Shown piece by piece: positions 1-5,199 of a stretch of 5,199 nucleotides of DNA (position 1 is the first letter of the stretch; each line of letters opens with the position of its first letter). The notes beneath the pieces were generated by a model. That model was not told where the DNA came from. It made no database searches and saw only the letters and a list, made by a program, of their open reading frames with translations. The translations under genes and the position numbers were made by a program. Source of the DNA: Rudaea sp. (GTDB lineage: Bacteria > Pseudomonadota > Gammaproteobacteria > Xanthomonadales > Rhodanobacteraceae); assembly GCA_025934455.1 (NCBI GenBank), contig JAICYA010000170.1:1-5199 (forward strand), given 5' to 3'.

Positions 1-315
1 AGGGCGTGGCGCTGCCTCGCGCAGCGCGCGCACGTTCGCGCGCGCGATCGGTGCGGAGGCGAGCATGCCGATCTTGACCTCGCCGACGCGGAAATCCGCG
101 AACGCGGCGCGGATTTGCGCCTCGACGTGCGCGGCCGGAACGCGATGAATCGCCTGCACCCGTTGCGAGGTCTGCGCGGTCACGGCGGTGATGGCGGCAA
201 GGCCGTGCACGCCGAAGGCGGCGAAGGTTTTCAGGTCGACCGCGATGCCGGCACCCCCGCTGGAATCCGACCCCGCGATGGTCAGTGCAGCCGGAGTTCT
301 GGGGGATTTCGGCAT
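1..315 (-). CDS. thiD: Hydroxymethylpyrimidine/phosphomethylpyrimidine kinase, N-terminal part (cut by window edge)
   Basis: Cytosolic ribokinase-fold enzyme that phosphorylates HMP and then HMP-P with ATP, supplying the pyrimidine half of thiamine. The 105 visible residues open with the family signature [15 protein letters not shown] (residues 10-24), followed by VDLKT with Asp27, and ITAVTAQ with Gln48. Asp27 and Gln48 match residues that bind the HMP hydroxymethyl and ring in known ThiD structures. VKIGML follows at about 80-84. The usual Gln-Ala after GGAGI is Ala-Val here. The family is about 265 residues long, so roughly 160 C-terminal residues, including the ATP-site Gly-rich loop and the catalytic base, lie outside the window. 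The start at 315 is the closest to the usual N-terminus. An in-frame ATG at 327 would add four residues, and neither has a clear Shine-Dalgarno. The gene is divergent from the outer-membrane protein gene at 464. Identity is secure; the start is not. Confidence 0.93.
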   Translation of the reverse strand, partial: MPKSPRTPAALTIAGSDSSGGAGIAVDLKTFAAFGVHGLAAITAVTAQTSQRVQAIHRVPAAHVEAQIRAAFADFRVGEVKIGMLASAPIARANVRALREAAPRP

Positions 316-463
316 CTGACGTATCATTTTCGCAACAAAATGGCGTGAAACAGCGAAAAAAGTCCAAAAAACAGGGATTCAACTGGTTGCAAAAGCTTGA
401 CGGGCTGTTGCATTTTTGCCAAACTGGCCTTGGAGACAACCACCTCCTAACGCATCCAGGGCT
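316..463. promoter_or_regulatory. AT-rich divergent intergenic region with phased A-tracts
   Basis: This 148-bp spacer separates thiD (leftward) from the outer-membrane protein gene (rightward) and is visibly richer in A and T than the rest of the window. A-runs lie at 337-340, 348-350, 356-361 and 366-371. Their centres are about 10 bp apart, one helical turn, which is the arrangement that bends DNA. TTGCA occurs at 387-391 and again at 408-412, 21 bp apart, and TGCAAAA at 388-394 is partly inverted at 414-419 (TTTTGC). The region must carry the promoters of both genes. I could not find a convincing -10/-35 pair for thiD. That it is regulatory follows from position; the curvature is inferred. 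Confidence 0.6.
397..425 (+). promoter_or_regulatory. Weak candidate sigma70 promoter for the outer-membrane protein gene
   Basis: TTGACG at 397-402 matches the -35 consensus in five of six bases. With a 17-bp spacer the -10 position is CAAACT (420-425), which matches in only three. Transcription would start near 432, about 30 bases before the ATG at 464. The two TTGCA copies flank the -35 box, so a regulator could bind there. The poor -10 suggests an activated promoter or a wrong call. Confidence 0.3.
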
Positions 464-1672
464 ATGCGTCGGTCAACAGCGAAGGCAAAAAATCTTGCGG
501 GAGCGCTCGGGCTTGTCCTGACGCTCCCGCTTTCTTTTGCCGCAGCGGCCGAACGCCCGCATGCGAATGTCTCGGCGCTGTCTGCCTACGCGCAGTCCGC
601 AAGTATACTCGACGCGTGGCGCGACTATGCGCTCGCGGATTTGACCCGCGGCTTCGACTGGGCCGACAACGCCGGCGCGGTACCGCAGGCACCGAGCCTG
701 TTCGATCGCGGCATCGGCCGCCTCGCACCCTCCGCACCGCATTTGTTCGACAACGGCGTGAATGCCTCGCCGCTGTCGGTCATCTTCCTCAAGACCAAGG
801 CGGCTGAAACGCCATTCATGCCGGCCGAGCAGCCGAGCCTGCTGCGCGATTACACGCCGGGCCTGCAGCGTTATCTGCTGGCACCCTCTTACGCGCAGCG
901 CTGGGGCGATGCCTCATCGGTGAGCGTGTCGGCGATTTTCGCCTACCAGCGATTTGCCGGCCTCGGCCTCGGCATCGACAACGTGCCGCTGCAGGCGGAT
1001 GCCGCTCCGGCCCTGGCGCCGGCGATGGTGGACAAGTACGCGGGCTCCTACGGCACTGGCTTGCGCCTGGATTTCGAGAGCCGCCTGAGCGAGCGCGTGA
1101 CGTGGCAGCTCGGCGTGCAGTCGCGCGTAAACATGGATGCGTTCAACAACTACCGCGGCGTGTATTCGGAGCCAGGCAGTTTCGATATCCCGGCAAACGC
1201 GAACGCGGGTCTGGGATTCGATCTCACCCAGGATCTGAAGGCCGACATCGGCGCCGAGCGCGTGATGTACAGCAACATCGCTCCGTTCACCAGCGCTGCG
1301 CTGCCGAACCGTTTCCTGGTCTTGCTCGGCAGTTCGATATCGCCGGCGTTCGCCTGGCAGAACCTGGACGTGTATTCGGCAGGCTTCAGTTGGCGCGATC
1401 CGGGCAATGGCGTGTGGTCGCTGCATTACACGACCCGCCAGCAGCCACTGCCGACTTCGCCATTGCTGCAGACGGCGCTGGATCCGTACCTGGCATCGCA
1501 CAACGTCGAATTCGGCTTTGCCCGCGCATTCGGCGCTGCTTCAGGCCTGCGCGTCGCGGCTTCGTATGCGCCGTCGGAATTCGTGCTCGGCCTGCCGACC
1601 AGCAACAGCCTGCGCACGCCGAACAGCGGCGGGCAGATCGAGTATCAGTTGCTCTGGACGACGCTGTTCTGA
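464..1672 (+). CDS. Putative outer-membrane beta-barrel protein, FadL/OmpP1-like
   Basis: A 402-residue exported protein. The N-terminus is a clear Sec signal peptide: basic MRRSTAKAK, hydrophobic residues 11-25 and an AAAA segment at 26-29, with cleavage likely before Glu30. The protein has no cysteine and ends in aromatic Leu-Phe, as barrel proteins recognised by BamA do. Residues about 197-325 resemble the second half of FadL/OmpP1 proteins: YGTGLRLDF, then RVTWQLGVQSRV, then FDIPANANAGLGF followed by LKADIGAERVMYSN, then a W..LDVYSAGFSW strand, and HYTTRQQPLPTSP. In that family such strands form a 14-stranded channel for hydrophobic substrates such as fatty acids. Residues 30-150 are not recognisable as the FadL hatch, so the substrate is unknown and specialised loss or divergence is possible. 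The ATG at 464 was chosen because it places the signal peptide at the terminus; a TTG at 416 would add 16 unlikely residues. The Shine-Dalgarno is poor (AGGG only 2 bases upstream). Export and barrel nature are fairly sure; the family is moderately sure. Confidence 0.65.
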   Translation: MRRSTAKAKNLAGALGLVLTLPLSFAAAAERPHANVSALSAYAQSASILDAWRDYALADLTRGFDWADNAGAVPQAPSLFDRGIGRLAPSAPHLFDNGVNASPLSVIFLKTKAAETPFMPAEQPSLLRDYTPGLQRYLLAPSYAQRWGDASSVSVSAIFAYQRFAGLGLGIDNVPLQADAAPALAPAMVDKYAGSYGTGLRLDFESRLSERVTWQLGVQSRVNMDAFNNYRGVYSEPGSFDIPANANAGLGFDLTQDLKADIGAERVMYSNIAPFTSAALPNRFLVLLGSSISPAFAWQNLDVYSAGFSWRDPGNGVWSLHYTTRQQPLPTSPLLQTALDPYLASHNVEFGFARAFGAASGLRVAASYAPSEFVLGLPTSNSLRTPNSGGQIEYQLLWTTLF

Positions 1673-1685
1673 TCGGTTCTCCGAG

Positions 1686-1706
1686 GCCCCCTTGAGTCAA
1701 GGGGGC
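1686..1706. repeat. Perfect 21-bp palindrome (hairpin 1), REP-like
   Basis: GCCCCCTTGA and TCAAGGGGGC are exact inverted copies around a single central G, giving a GC-rich hairpin 14 bases after the stop of the outer-membrane protein gene. No T-run follows on either strand, so it is not a standard intrinsic terminator. It could still block exonucleases or slow polymerase between the two convergent genes. Confidence 0.75.
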
Positions 1707-1707
1707 G

Positions 1708-1730
1708 AACGCCTTGCGCAGCAAGGCGTT
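1708..1730. repeat. Perfect 10-bp inverted repeat with 3-base loop (hairpin 2), REP-like
   Basis: AACGCCTTGC and GCAAGGCGTT pair perfectly around the loop GCA. It begins one base after hairpin 1 and shares the CCTTG/CAAGG core with it. GGGGG follows at 1731-1735, echoing the G5 of hairpin 1. Paired GC-rich palindromes between convergent genes are typical of REP/BIME-like elements. A bidirectional terminator is the alternative, but T-runs are missing. Confidence 0.75.
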
Positions 1731-1740
1731 GGGGGTTGCG

Positions 1741-1750
1741 GCAGTACTGC
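1741..1750. repeat. 10-bp perfect palindrome, third in the cluster
   Basis: GCAGTACTGC is its own reverse complement and lies 10 bases beyond hairpin 2. Alone it could be chance. A longer, looser inverted pair, GCTCCG (1749-1754) and CGGAGC (1774-1779), overlaps its end and leads up to the stop of phoH at 1785. It may mark the edge of the repeat unit or the phoH 3' end structure. Confidence 0.4.
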
Positions 1751-1784
1751 TCCGTAGCCGAAGACGATTGCCGCGGAGCTATTG

Positions 1785-3185
1785 TCAGAGCATCTCCGAA
1801 GCGTAATCCGCCAGGCGCGAGCGTTCGCCGCGACGCAGCGTCACGTGCGCCGAATGCGGCCAGTCCTTGAAGCGGTCGACGGCGTAGGTCAGGCCCGACG
1901 TCGTTTCGGTCAGGTAGGGCGTGTCGATCTGCTCGACATTGCCCAGGCATACCATCTTGCTGCCCGGTCCGGCGCGCGTAAGCAACGTCTTCATCTGCTT
2001 GGGCGTCAGGTTCTGCGCTTCGTCGATGATCACGTAGCGGTTGAGGAAGGTGCGACCGCGCATGAAATTGAGCGAGCGGATCTTGATGCGCGAAGCGAGC
2101 AGGTCGTTCGTCGCCTGGCGACCCCAGCCGCCGCCTTCCTGCGGCGTGGCCAGCACTTCGAGGTTGTCGGTCAGCGCGCCCATCCATGGCGTCATCTTTT
2201 CCTCCTCCGTGCCGGGCAGGAAGCCGATGTCTTCGCCGACGGAAACCGTCGCACGGGTCATGATGATCTCGCGATAACGCTGCTGGTCCATGGTCTGCGC
2301 CAGGCCCGCGGCGAGTGCGAGCAGGGTCTTGCCGGTACCGGCGGTGCCGAGCAGGGTGACGAAGTCGATTTCCGGATCCATCAGCGCGTTGAGCGCGAAG
2401 TTCTGTTCGCGGTTGCGTGCGGCGACACCCCAGACAGTGTGCGCACCGTTGCGGTAATCGTCGACGATTTGCAGGCGCGCCTTGCCGGCATCGACGCTGA
2501 GCACGCGCAATTCGACTTCGTTCTCGCCAGGCAGGTACAGGAACTGGTGCGGATACCAATCCTCGTCCTTGCGCCGCTTGACCTCGTAGAGCGTGTGCCC
2601 GCGCTCGGACCAGGAGCGCAACTCCGCATGGCGGTCCCAGAAATCCTTCGGCAGTTCGGCATGGCCGGCGAAGAGCAGGCTGAAATCGTCCAGCGCGCGG
2701 TCGTTTTCGTAATCTTCGGCGGGCACGCCGTAGATCGACGCCTTGATGCGCAGGTTGATGTCCTTGGACACCAGTACCACTGGCGTATCCGGCTTGTGTT
2801 CGTGCAGCGCGACGATCGAAGCCAGGATCAGGTTGTCCGGCAAGTTCTTGCGCTTGCCGTTCGCGTCCCTGGATTCGAAGTCGCGGGTCTGGAAATACAG
2901 GCGTCCAACCTGCGCCTTGCGGTCGAGTTGCAGGCCCTGCGGCAGCTTAAGTTCCAGGCCCTGGTCGATCGGCTGCTTGCGGTTGCGTTCGATCAGCTCG
3001 TTGATGAAGCGGCTGACCTGGCGCGCGTTGCGCGAGACTTCGGATGTGCCCTTCTTCGCCGCGTCGAGTTCCTCGAGCACCGTCATCGGCAGGAACACGT
3101 CGTGTTCCTCAAAGCGGAACAGGGCGGTCGGATCGTGCATCAGCACGTTGGTGTCGAGGACGTAGATACGCTTGCCTTTGGTCAT
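1785..3185 (-). CDS. phoH: PhoH family protein with N-terminal PIN domain (PhoH2 type)
   Basis: A 466-residue cytosolic protein joining a PIN nuclease-fold domain to a PhoH ATPase. In the PIN domain (about 5-145) the acidic residues that bind metal are present: Asp11 in LDTNVLM, Glu38/Glu39 in VLEELD, Asp117 in LPDN, and Asp142 in SKDINL. A linker at about 150-255 leads to the ATPase, which begins with REQNFALNAL (259-268). The Walker A motif GTAGTGKT is at 280-287 and Walker B VIIDEAQN at 385-392, followed by TPKQMKTLLTR and the GN.EQID segment (415-420). PhoH2 proteins studied in mycobacteria act as ATP-dependent RNA helicase/ribonucleases, so an RNA-processing or stress role is likely here, inferred only. 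The length is normal and no key residue is missing. The start at 3185 has a good Shine-Dalgarno, AGGGTGA (3193-3199), spaced 7 bases. It lies 75 bp downstream of bcp in the same direction, possibly co-transcribed; no terminator or strong promoter was seen in that gap. Confidence 0.93.
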   Translation of the reverse strand: MTKGKRIYVLDTNVLMHDPTALFRFEEHDVFLPMTVLEELDAAKKGTSEVSRNARQVSRFINELIERNRKQPIDQGLELKLPQGLQLDRKAQVGRLYFQTRDFESRDANGKRKNLPDNLILASIVALHEHKPDTPVVLVSKDINLRIKASIYGVPAEDYENDRALDDFSLLFAGHAELPKDFWDRHAELRSWSERGHTLYEVKRRKDEDWYPHQFLYLPGENEVELRVLSVDAGKARLQIVDDYRNGAHTVWGVAARNREQNFALNALMDPEIDFVTLLGTAGTGKTLLALAAGLAQTMDQQRYREIIMTRATVSVGEDIGFLPGTEEEKMTPWMGALTDNLEVLATPQEGGGWGRQATNDLLASRIKIRSLNFMRGRTFLNRYVIIDEAQNLTPKQMKTLLTRAGPGSKMVCLGNVEQIDTPYLTETTSGLTYAVDRFKDWPHSAHVTLRRGERSRLADYASEML

Positions 3186-3260
3186 GCGGCGATCACCCTG
3201 TGGATTGTGCGATGGGAAGTGGCACGCGCGGTGCGTGGAGTCGGTGGAGGCGACCGCTGC

Positions 3261-3725
3261 TCAAGCACATTCGACGGCGATCGCTTCGAGGACGGTGGCG
3301 GCGTGGCCGGGAACTTTCACGCCGCGCCATTCGTGCAACAATTTTCCGTCCGCTCCGATCAGGAACGTGCTGCGCACCACGCCGAGGAATTTGCGCCCGT
3401 ACAAGGTTTTTTCGTGGATCACGTCGAACGCCTTGCACCATTTCTCGTCGGGATCGGAAACCAGGGCGAAGCCCAGCTTCTGCTTGTCGCCGAATTTCTC
3501 GTGCGAAGCCAGCGAATCGCGCGATACCCCAAGGACGACTGCCTTGTGTTTGGCAAAGGCCTTGGCGAGGTCGCGAAAATCCTGCGCTTCGCGCGTGCAG
3601 CCCGTGGTGTTGTCCTTTGGGTAGAAATACACGACGACGGGGTGGCCGCGCAGATCGCGCAGGCGAATTTCGCCGGCGGTGCTCGCGCCGCGCAAATCGG
3701 GAACCGTCTTGCCGATCGCAACCAT
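3261..3725 (-). CDS. bcp: Thioredoxin-dependent peroxiredoxin, Bcp/PrxQ type
   Basis: A 154-residue cytosolic peroxidase that reduces hydrogen peroxide and organic hydroperoxides with a catalytic cysteine. The active-site motif PxxxTxxC is intact: Pro36, Thr40 and Cys43 in YFYPKDNTTGCT. The family arginine is probably Arg118 in VVRSTFLI. The length is typical. The usual resolving cysteine five residues after the peroxidatic one (Cys45/Cys50 in E. coli) is replaced by Gln48. The other known resolving position, 36 residues on (Cys47/Cys83 in Xylella PrxQ), is Gly79. Remaining cysteines are Cys97, which aligns with non-essential Cys99 of E. coli, and Cys153 next to the C-terminus. It may therefore work as a 1-Cys enzyme or use an atypical partner. 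The ATG shares its A with the gcvR stop (TGATG), so translation is probably coupled. The frame stays open far upstream through dapA, but the coupled ATG gives the family's normal N-terminus. Confidence 0.93.
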   Translation of the reverse strand: MVAIGKTVPDLRGASTAGEIRLRDLRGHPVVVYFYPKDNTTGCTREAQDFRDLAKAFAKHKAVVLGVSRDSLASHEKFGDKQKLGFALVSDPDEKWCKAFDVIHEKTLYGRKFLGVVRSTFLIGADGKLLHEWRGVKVPGHAATVLEAIAVECA

Positions 3726-4312
3726 CAGAATTTCACTGGATCCATGATCGCATCGAGGTTCTGGCCGTCGCAGAATTCGAGGAAATCGTCGCGCAGCGCG
3801 GCGATGTGGGTGTTTGCCGGAATGCCGATCGTGATCTGTGCCGAGAACATGTCGGCGCCGGTCTGCATCGCGCGGTAGCGCATCGACTGCAACTGTTCGA
3901 CGCTGATGCCATGTTCCTGGAAAAACTCGGCAAGTTGGAAAAGGATGCCGGGCTTGTCCGCGGCCACCACTTCGATCACGTACGGCAGCAGGTTGGTCTG
4001 CGCCGGCTTCGGCCCGGTGCGGAAATGGGTCAGGCGCAGGCCTTCGTCGCGCTCGAGCCGCGCCAAGGCAGTTTCGAGCTTGGCGATGGCGTCCCACGAT
4101 CCTTGTGCGAGCGCGAGCACGCCGATTTCGTTGCCGACCGCGGCGACGCGCGTTTCGGCGATGTTGCAGCCGGCATCGGCGACGCGCTTGGCGATCGCGA
4201 CGAGCGGTGGTCGCGCGGCGGGAGCGAACGCGTTGATCAGCAGATAGTTTTCGTTCGCGGCCGGACGCGGGGCGGAATCGATGGGTGCAGCTACTTCCGG
4301 GATCTTGCGCAT
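3725..4312 (-). CDS. gcvR: Glycine cleavage system transcriptional repressor-like ACT-domain protein
   Basis: A 195-residue protein with two ACT domains: about 22-98 (NYLLINAFAP...ADAGCNIAETRVA) and about 109-190 (LPYVIEVVAADKPGIL followed by FFQEHGISVEQL). The family end FLEFCDGQNLDAIMDP is present. In E. coli, GcvR binds glycine and the activator GcvA, and represses gcvTHP when glycine is scarce; it has no DNA-binding domain itself. No gcv genes are in this window, so the target is inferred from family. ATG 4312 was chosen because it lies about 22 bases after the start site expected from the leftward promoter at 4341-4369. An in-frame ATG at 4444 would run back through that promoter and into dapA. 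No clear Shine-Dalgarno precedes 4312. The position beside dapA and bcp matches E. coli order. Family call secure; regulatory role in this organism unproven. Confidence 0.88.
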   Translation of the reverse strand: MRKIPEVAAPIDSAPRPAANENYLLINAFAPAARPPLVAIAKRVADAGCNIAETRVAAVGNEIGVLALAQGSWDAIAKLETALARLERDEGLRLTHFRTGPKPAQTNLLPYVIEVVAADKPGILFQLAEFFQEHGISVEQLQSMRYRAMQTGADMFSAQITIGIPANTHIAALRDDFLEFCDGQNLDAIMDPVKF

Positions 4313-4340
4313 GTCGTGGTGAAAGCCGGCGTCGAGGACG

Positions 4341-4369
4341 AGAATACTTGTCGCCCCCACGGGTGGCAA
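4341..4369 (-). promoter_or_regulatory. Predicted sigma70 promoter for gcvR-bcp(-phoH)
   Basis: Read leftward, TTGCCA (4369-4364) matches the -35 consensus in five of six bases. After a 17-bp spacer comes TATTCT (4346-4341), matching four of six. Transcription would start near 4334, about 22 bases before the gcvR ATG. It interlocks with the rightward dapA promoter. Confidence 0.55.
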
Positions 4370-4370
4370 G
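4347..4370. repeat. Imperfect palindrome spanning both -35 boxes
   Basis: CTTGTCGCCC (4347-4356) and GGGTGGCAAG (4361-4370) are inverted copies in 8 of 10 positions around CCAC. The arms hold the -35 boxes of the dapA and gcvR promoters. In plus-strand RNA the two mismatches would be G-U pairs, so a hairpin is possible, but the predicted dapA transcript starts downstream of it. It fits a twofold operator or simply mirror-image promoter boxes. Confidence 0.55.
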
Positions 4371-4376
4371 TAACAT
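4348..4376 (+). promoter_or_regulatory. Predicted sigma70 promoter for dapA
   Basis: TTGTCG (4348-4353, four of six to consensus), a 17-bp spacer, then TAACAT (4371-4376, four of six). Transcription would start near 4383 and leave a leader of about 24 bases before the TTG start, too short for a riboswitch. The two -10 boxes lie at equal distance on either side of the palindrome centre. Confidence 0.5.
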
Positions 4377-4396
4377 TCTCCGCCCACGCGATATTC

Positions 4397-4400
4397 GAGG
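4397..4400 (+). promoter_or_regulatory. Shine-Dalgarno deciding the dapA TTG start
   Basis: GAGG ends six bases before TTG at 4407. No ATG or GTG in the dapA frame lies nearby upstream, and the next codons give the conserved DapA N-terminus (TGSICALATPF), so this site supports the rare start codon. Confidence 0.6.
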
Positions 4401-4406
4401 CTTGTC

Positions 4407-5199
4407 TTGCAGAAACTCACCGGCAGCATCTGTGCGCTGGCCACGCCGTTCCGTGGCGACGGGCTCGATCTGGCCGCGTTCGGCGCGCTGATCGACTACC
4501 AGCTCGCGGGTGGCACGCAGGCGTTGGTAGTGGCCGGCTCCACCGGCGAAGCGCATGCGCTGAGCGAAGCCGAATTCGAGCGTGTACTCGCATTCGCGCT
4601 CGAACGCGTGGGCGGGCGCGTGCCGGTGCTGGCCGGAACCGGTACCGCGAACACGCGCAAGACCATAACCGCGACGCGTCGCGCGCAAGCGATCGGCGCG
4701 GACGCTGCCCTGATCGTGACTCCATACTATGTGCGGCCGACACAGGAAGGCTTGTATCGGCATTTTTCCGCCGTTGCCGACGAGGCCGGTCTGCCGATCG
4801 TGTTGTACAACGTGCCTTCGCGCACCGGTTGCGACATGTTGCCGGAAACCGCCGCGCGCCTGGCGGCACACGCGCGCATCGCCGGCATCAAGGAAGCGCG
4901 TAACGACGCCGCGCGCATTGCCGCCATCGTCGCGCTCAAGCGCCCGGATTTCGCCGTATTGAGCGGCGACGACAACACCTGCGCGCAGGCCATGCTGGAC
5001 GGCGCGGATGGCGTGATCTCGGTCGCGGCCAACGTCGCGCCAGCCGCCATGCGCTCTTTGTGCGATGCCGCCCTGGCCAAAAACACCGGGCGCACGTGCG
5101 GACTGGACACGAAACTCACCGAACTTTACGCCTTGCTCGGCACCGAACCGAACCCGATTCCGGTAAAATGGTGTCTGCACGAGCTCGGGATTTGCCTGC
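4407..5199 (+). CDS. dapA: 4-hydroxy-tetrahydrodipicolinate synthase (cut by right edge)
   Basis: Cytosolic TIM-barrel aldolase that condenses pyruvate with aspartate semialdehyde, the first committed step to diaminopimelate for peptidoglycan and to lysine. 264 of roughly 290-300 residues are visible, ending after EPNPIPVKWCLHELG, which belongs to the C-terminal helical part. Key residues are present: Schiff-base Lys162 in GIKEA, Tyr134 and Arg139 in YNVPSRTG, and Tyr108 in TPYY. The pyruvate-binding loop reads AGSTGEA, so the catalytic-triad threonine (Thr44 in E. coli) is Ser45 here; I recall GSTGE from xanthomonad DapA too, so this looks lineage-typical. GDDNT (187-191) and NV at 209-210 are also family-like. 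Start is TTG 4407, with GAGG six bases upstream. It is divergent from gcvR across a shared promoter region, and the short leader leaves no room for a lysine riboswitch. Identity is very sure; oligomeric state and lysine feedback cannot be read here. Confidence 0.95.
   Translation, partial: MQKLTGSICALATPFRGDGLDLAAFGALIDYQLAGGTQALVVAGSTGEAHALSEAEFERVLAFALERVGGRVPVLAGTGTANTRKTITATRRAQAIGADAALIVTPYYVRPTQEGLYRHFSAVADEAGLPIVLYNVPSRTGCDMLPETAARLAAHARIAGIKEARNDAARIAAIVALKRPDFAVLSGDDNTCAQAMLDGADGVISVAANVAPAAMRSLCDAALAKNTGRTCGLDTKLTELYALLGTEPNPIPVKWCLHELGICL

Noticed and set aside
23..49. Near-palindromic run of alternating GC around ACGT
   Set aside because: It falls within thiD codons for Ala-Arg-Ala-Asn-Val-Arg-Ala and reflects GC-rich codon use, not a separate element.
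416..463. TTG start 16 codons upstream for the outer-membrane protein
   Set aside because: The added residues are proline- and tryptophan-rich and would bury the signal peptide; ATG 464 gives a textbook signal sequence.
1673..1784. Classical Rho-independent terminator
   Set aside because: The hairpins are strong, but neither strand has a T-run after them, so they are listed as REP-like palindromes instead.
1782..3878. 698-codon open frame on the plus strand
   Set aside because: It lies antisense to the full phoH gene and most of bcp, which are strongly recognisable. Long open antisense frames are expected in GC-rich DNA, and its translation shows no family motif.
4313..4406. Lysine riboswitch in the dapA leader
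   Set aside because: The predicted leader is about 24 bases and the whole spacer is 94 bp, too short for a lysine aptamer, and no such fold was seen.
4313..4444. N-terminal extension of GcvR by 44 residues
   Set aside because: It would run through the predicted promoter and into dapA coding sequence; the extra residues do not resemble an ACT-domain protein N-terminus.
3044..4903. 619-codon open frame on the plus strand across bcp, gcvR and dapA
   Set aside because: Arg/Ala-rich translation with no motif, out of frame or antisense to three well-identified genes.
3261..5180. Bcp as the C-terminal end of a 639-residue fusion
   Set aside because: The upstream part is merely the open minus-strand frame through gcvR and dapA. 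Bcp has its normal length from the ATG overlapping the gcvR stop.

Overview
The window reads as chromosomal housekeeping DNA from a GC-rich gammaproteobacterium. The protein sequences and the order dapA / gcvR / bcp / phoH suggest the Xanthomonadales (Lysobacterales), perhaps a Rhodanobacter- or Dokdonella-like genus. That placement is inferred from remembered family sequences, not from a search. I see no mobile element, CRISPR array, rRNA or tRNA.

Left part (1-1784). The left edge cuts a minus-strand thiD gene (HMP/HMP-P kinase of thiamine synthesis), of which the N-terminal 105 residues are visible. A 148-bp AT-rich divergent spacer with helically phased A-tracts separates it from a plus-strand gene. 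That gene encodes a 402-residue exported, cysteine-free protein that I read as a diverged FadL/OmpP1-type outer-membrane beta-barrel. The spacer after it (1673-1784) lies between convergent genes and holds three perfect palindromes in a row, which look like a REP-type element.

Centre (1785-4312). Three minus-strand genes run in the same direction: gcvR (two-ACT-domain regulator), bcp (PrxQ-type peroxiredoxin, overlapping gcvR by one base) and, 75 bp further on, phoH (PIN domain plus PhoH ATPase). They could form one transcription unit, although phoH has its own good Shine-Dalgarno.

Right part (4313-5199). dapA (first committed step of the diaminopimelate/lysine pathway) starts divergently from gcvR and runs off the right edge after 264 codons. 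The 94-bp dapA/gcvR spacer holds two interlocked, nearly mirror-symmetric sigma70-like promoters whose -35 boxes are the arms of one imperfect palindrome. The divergent dapA versus gcvR-bcp order is also found in Escherichia coli, so the neighbourhood is old and conserved.

No wholly new system is evident. The points most worth a second look are the interlocked promoter, the peroxiredoxin without a recognisable resolving cysteine, the unusual outer-membrane protein, and the palindrome cluster.
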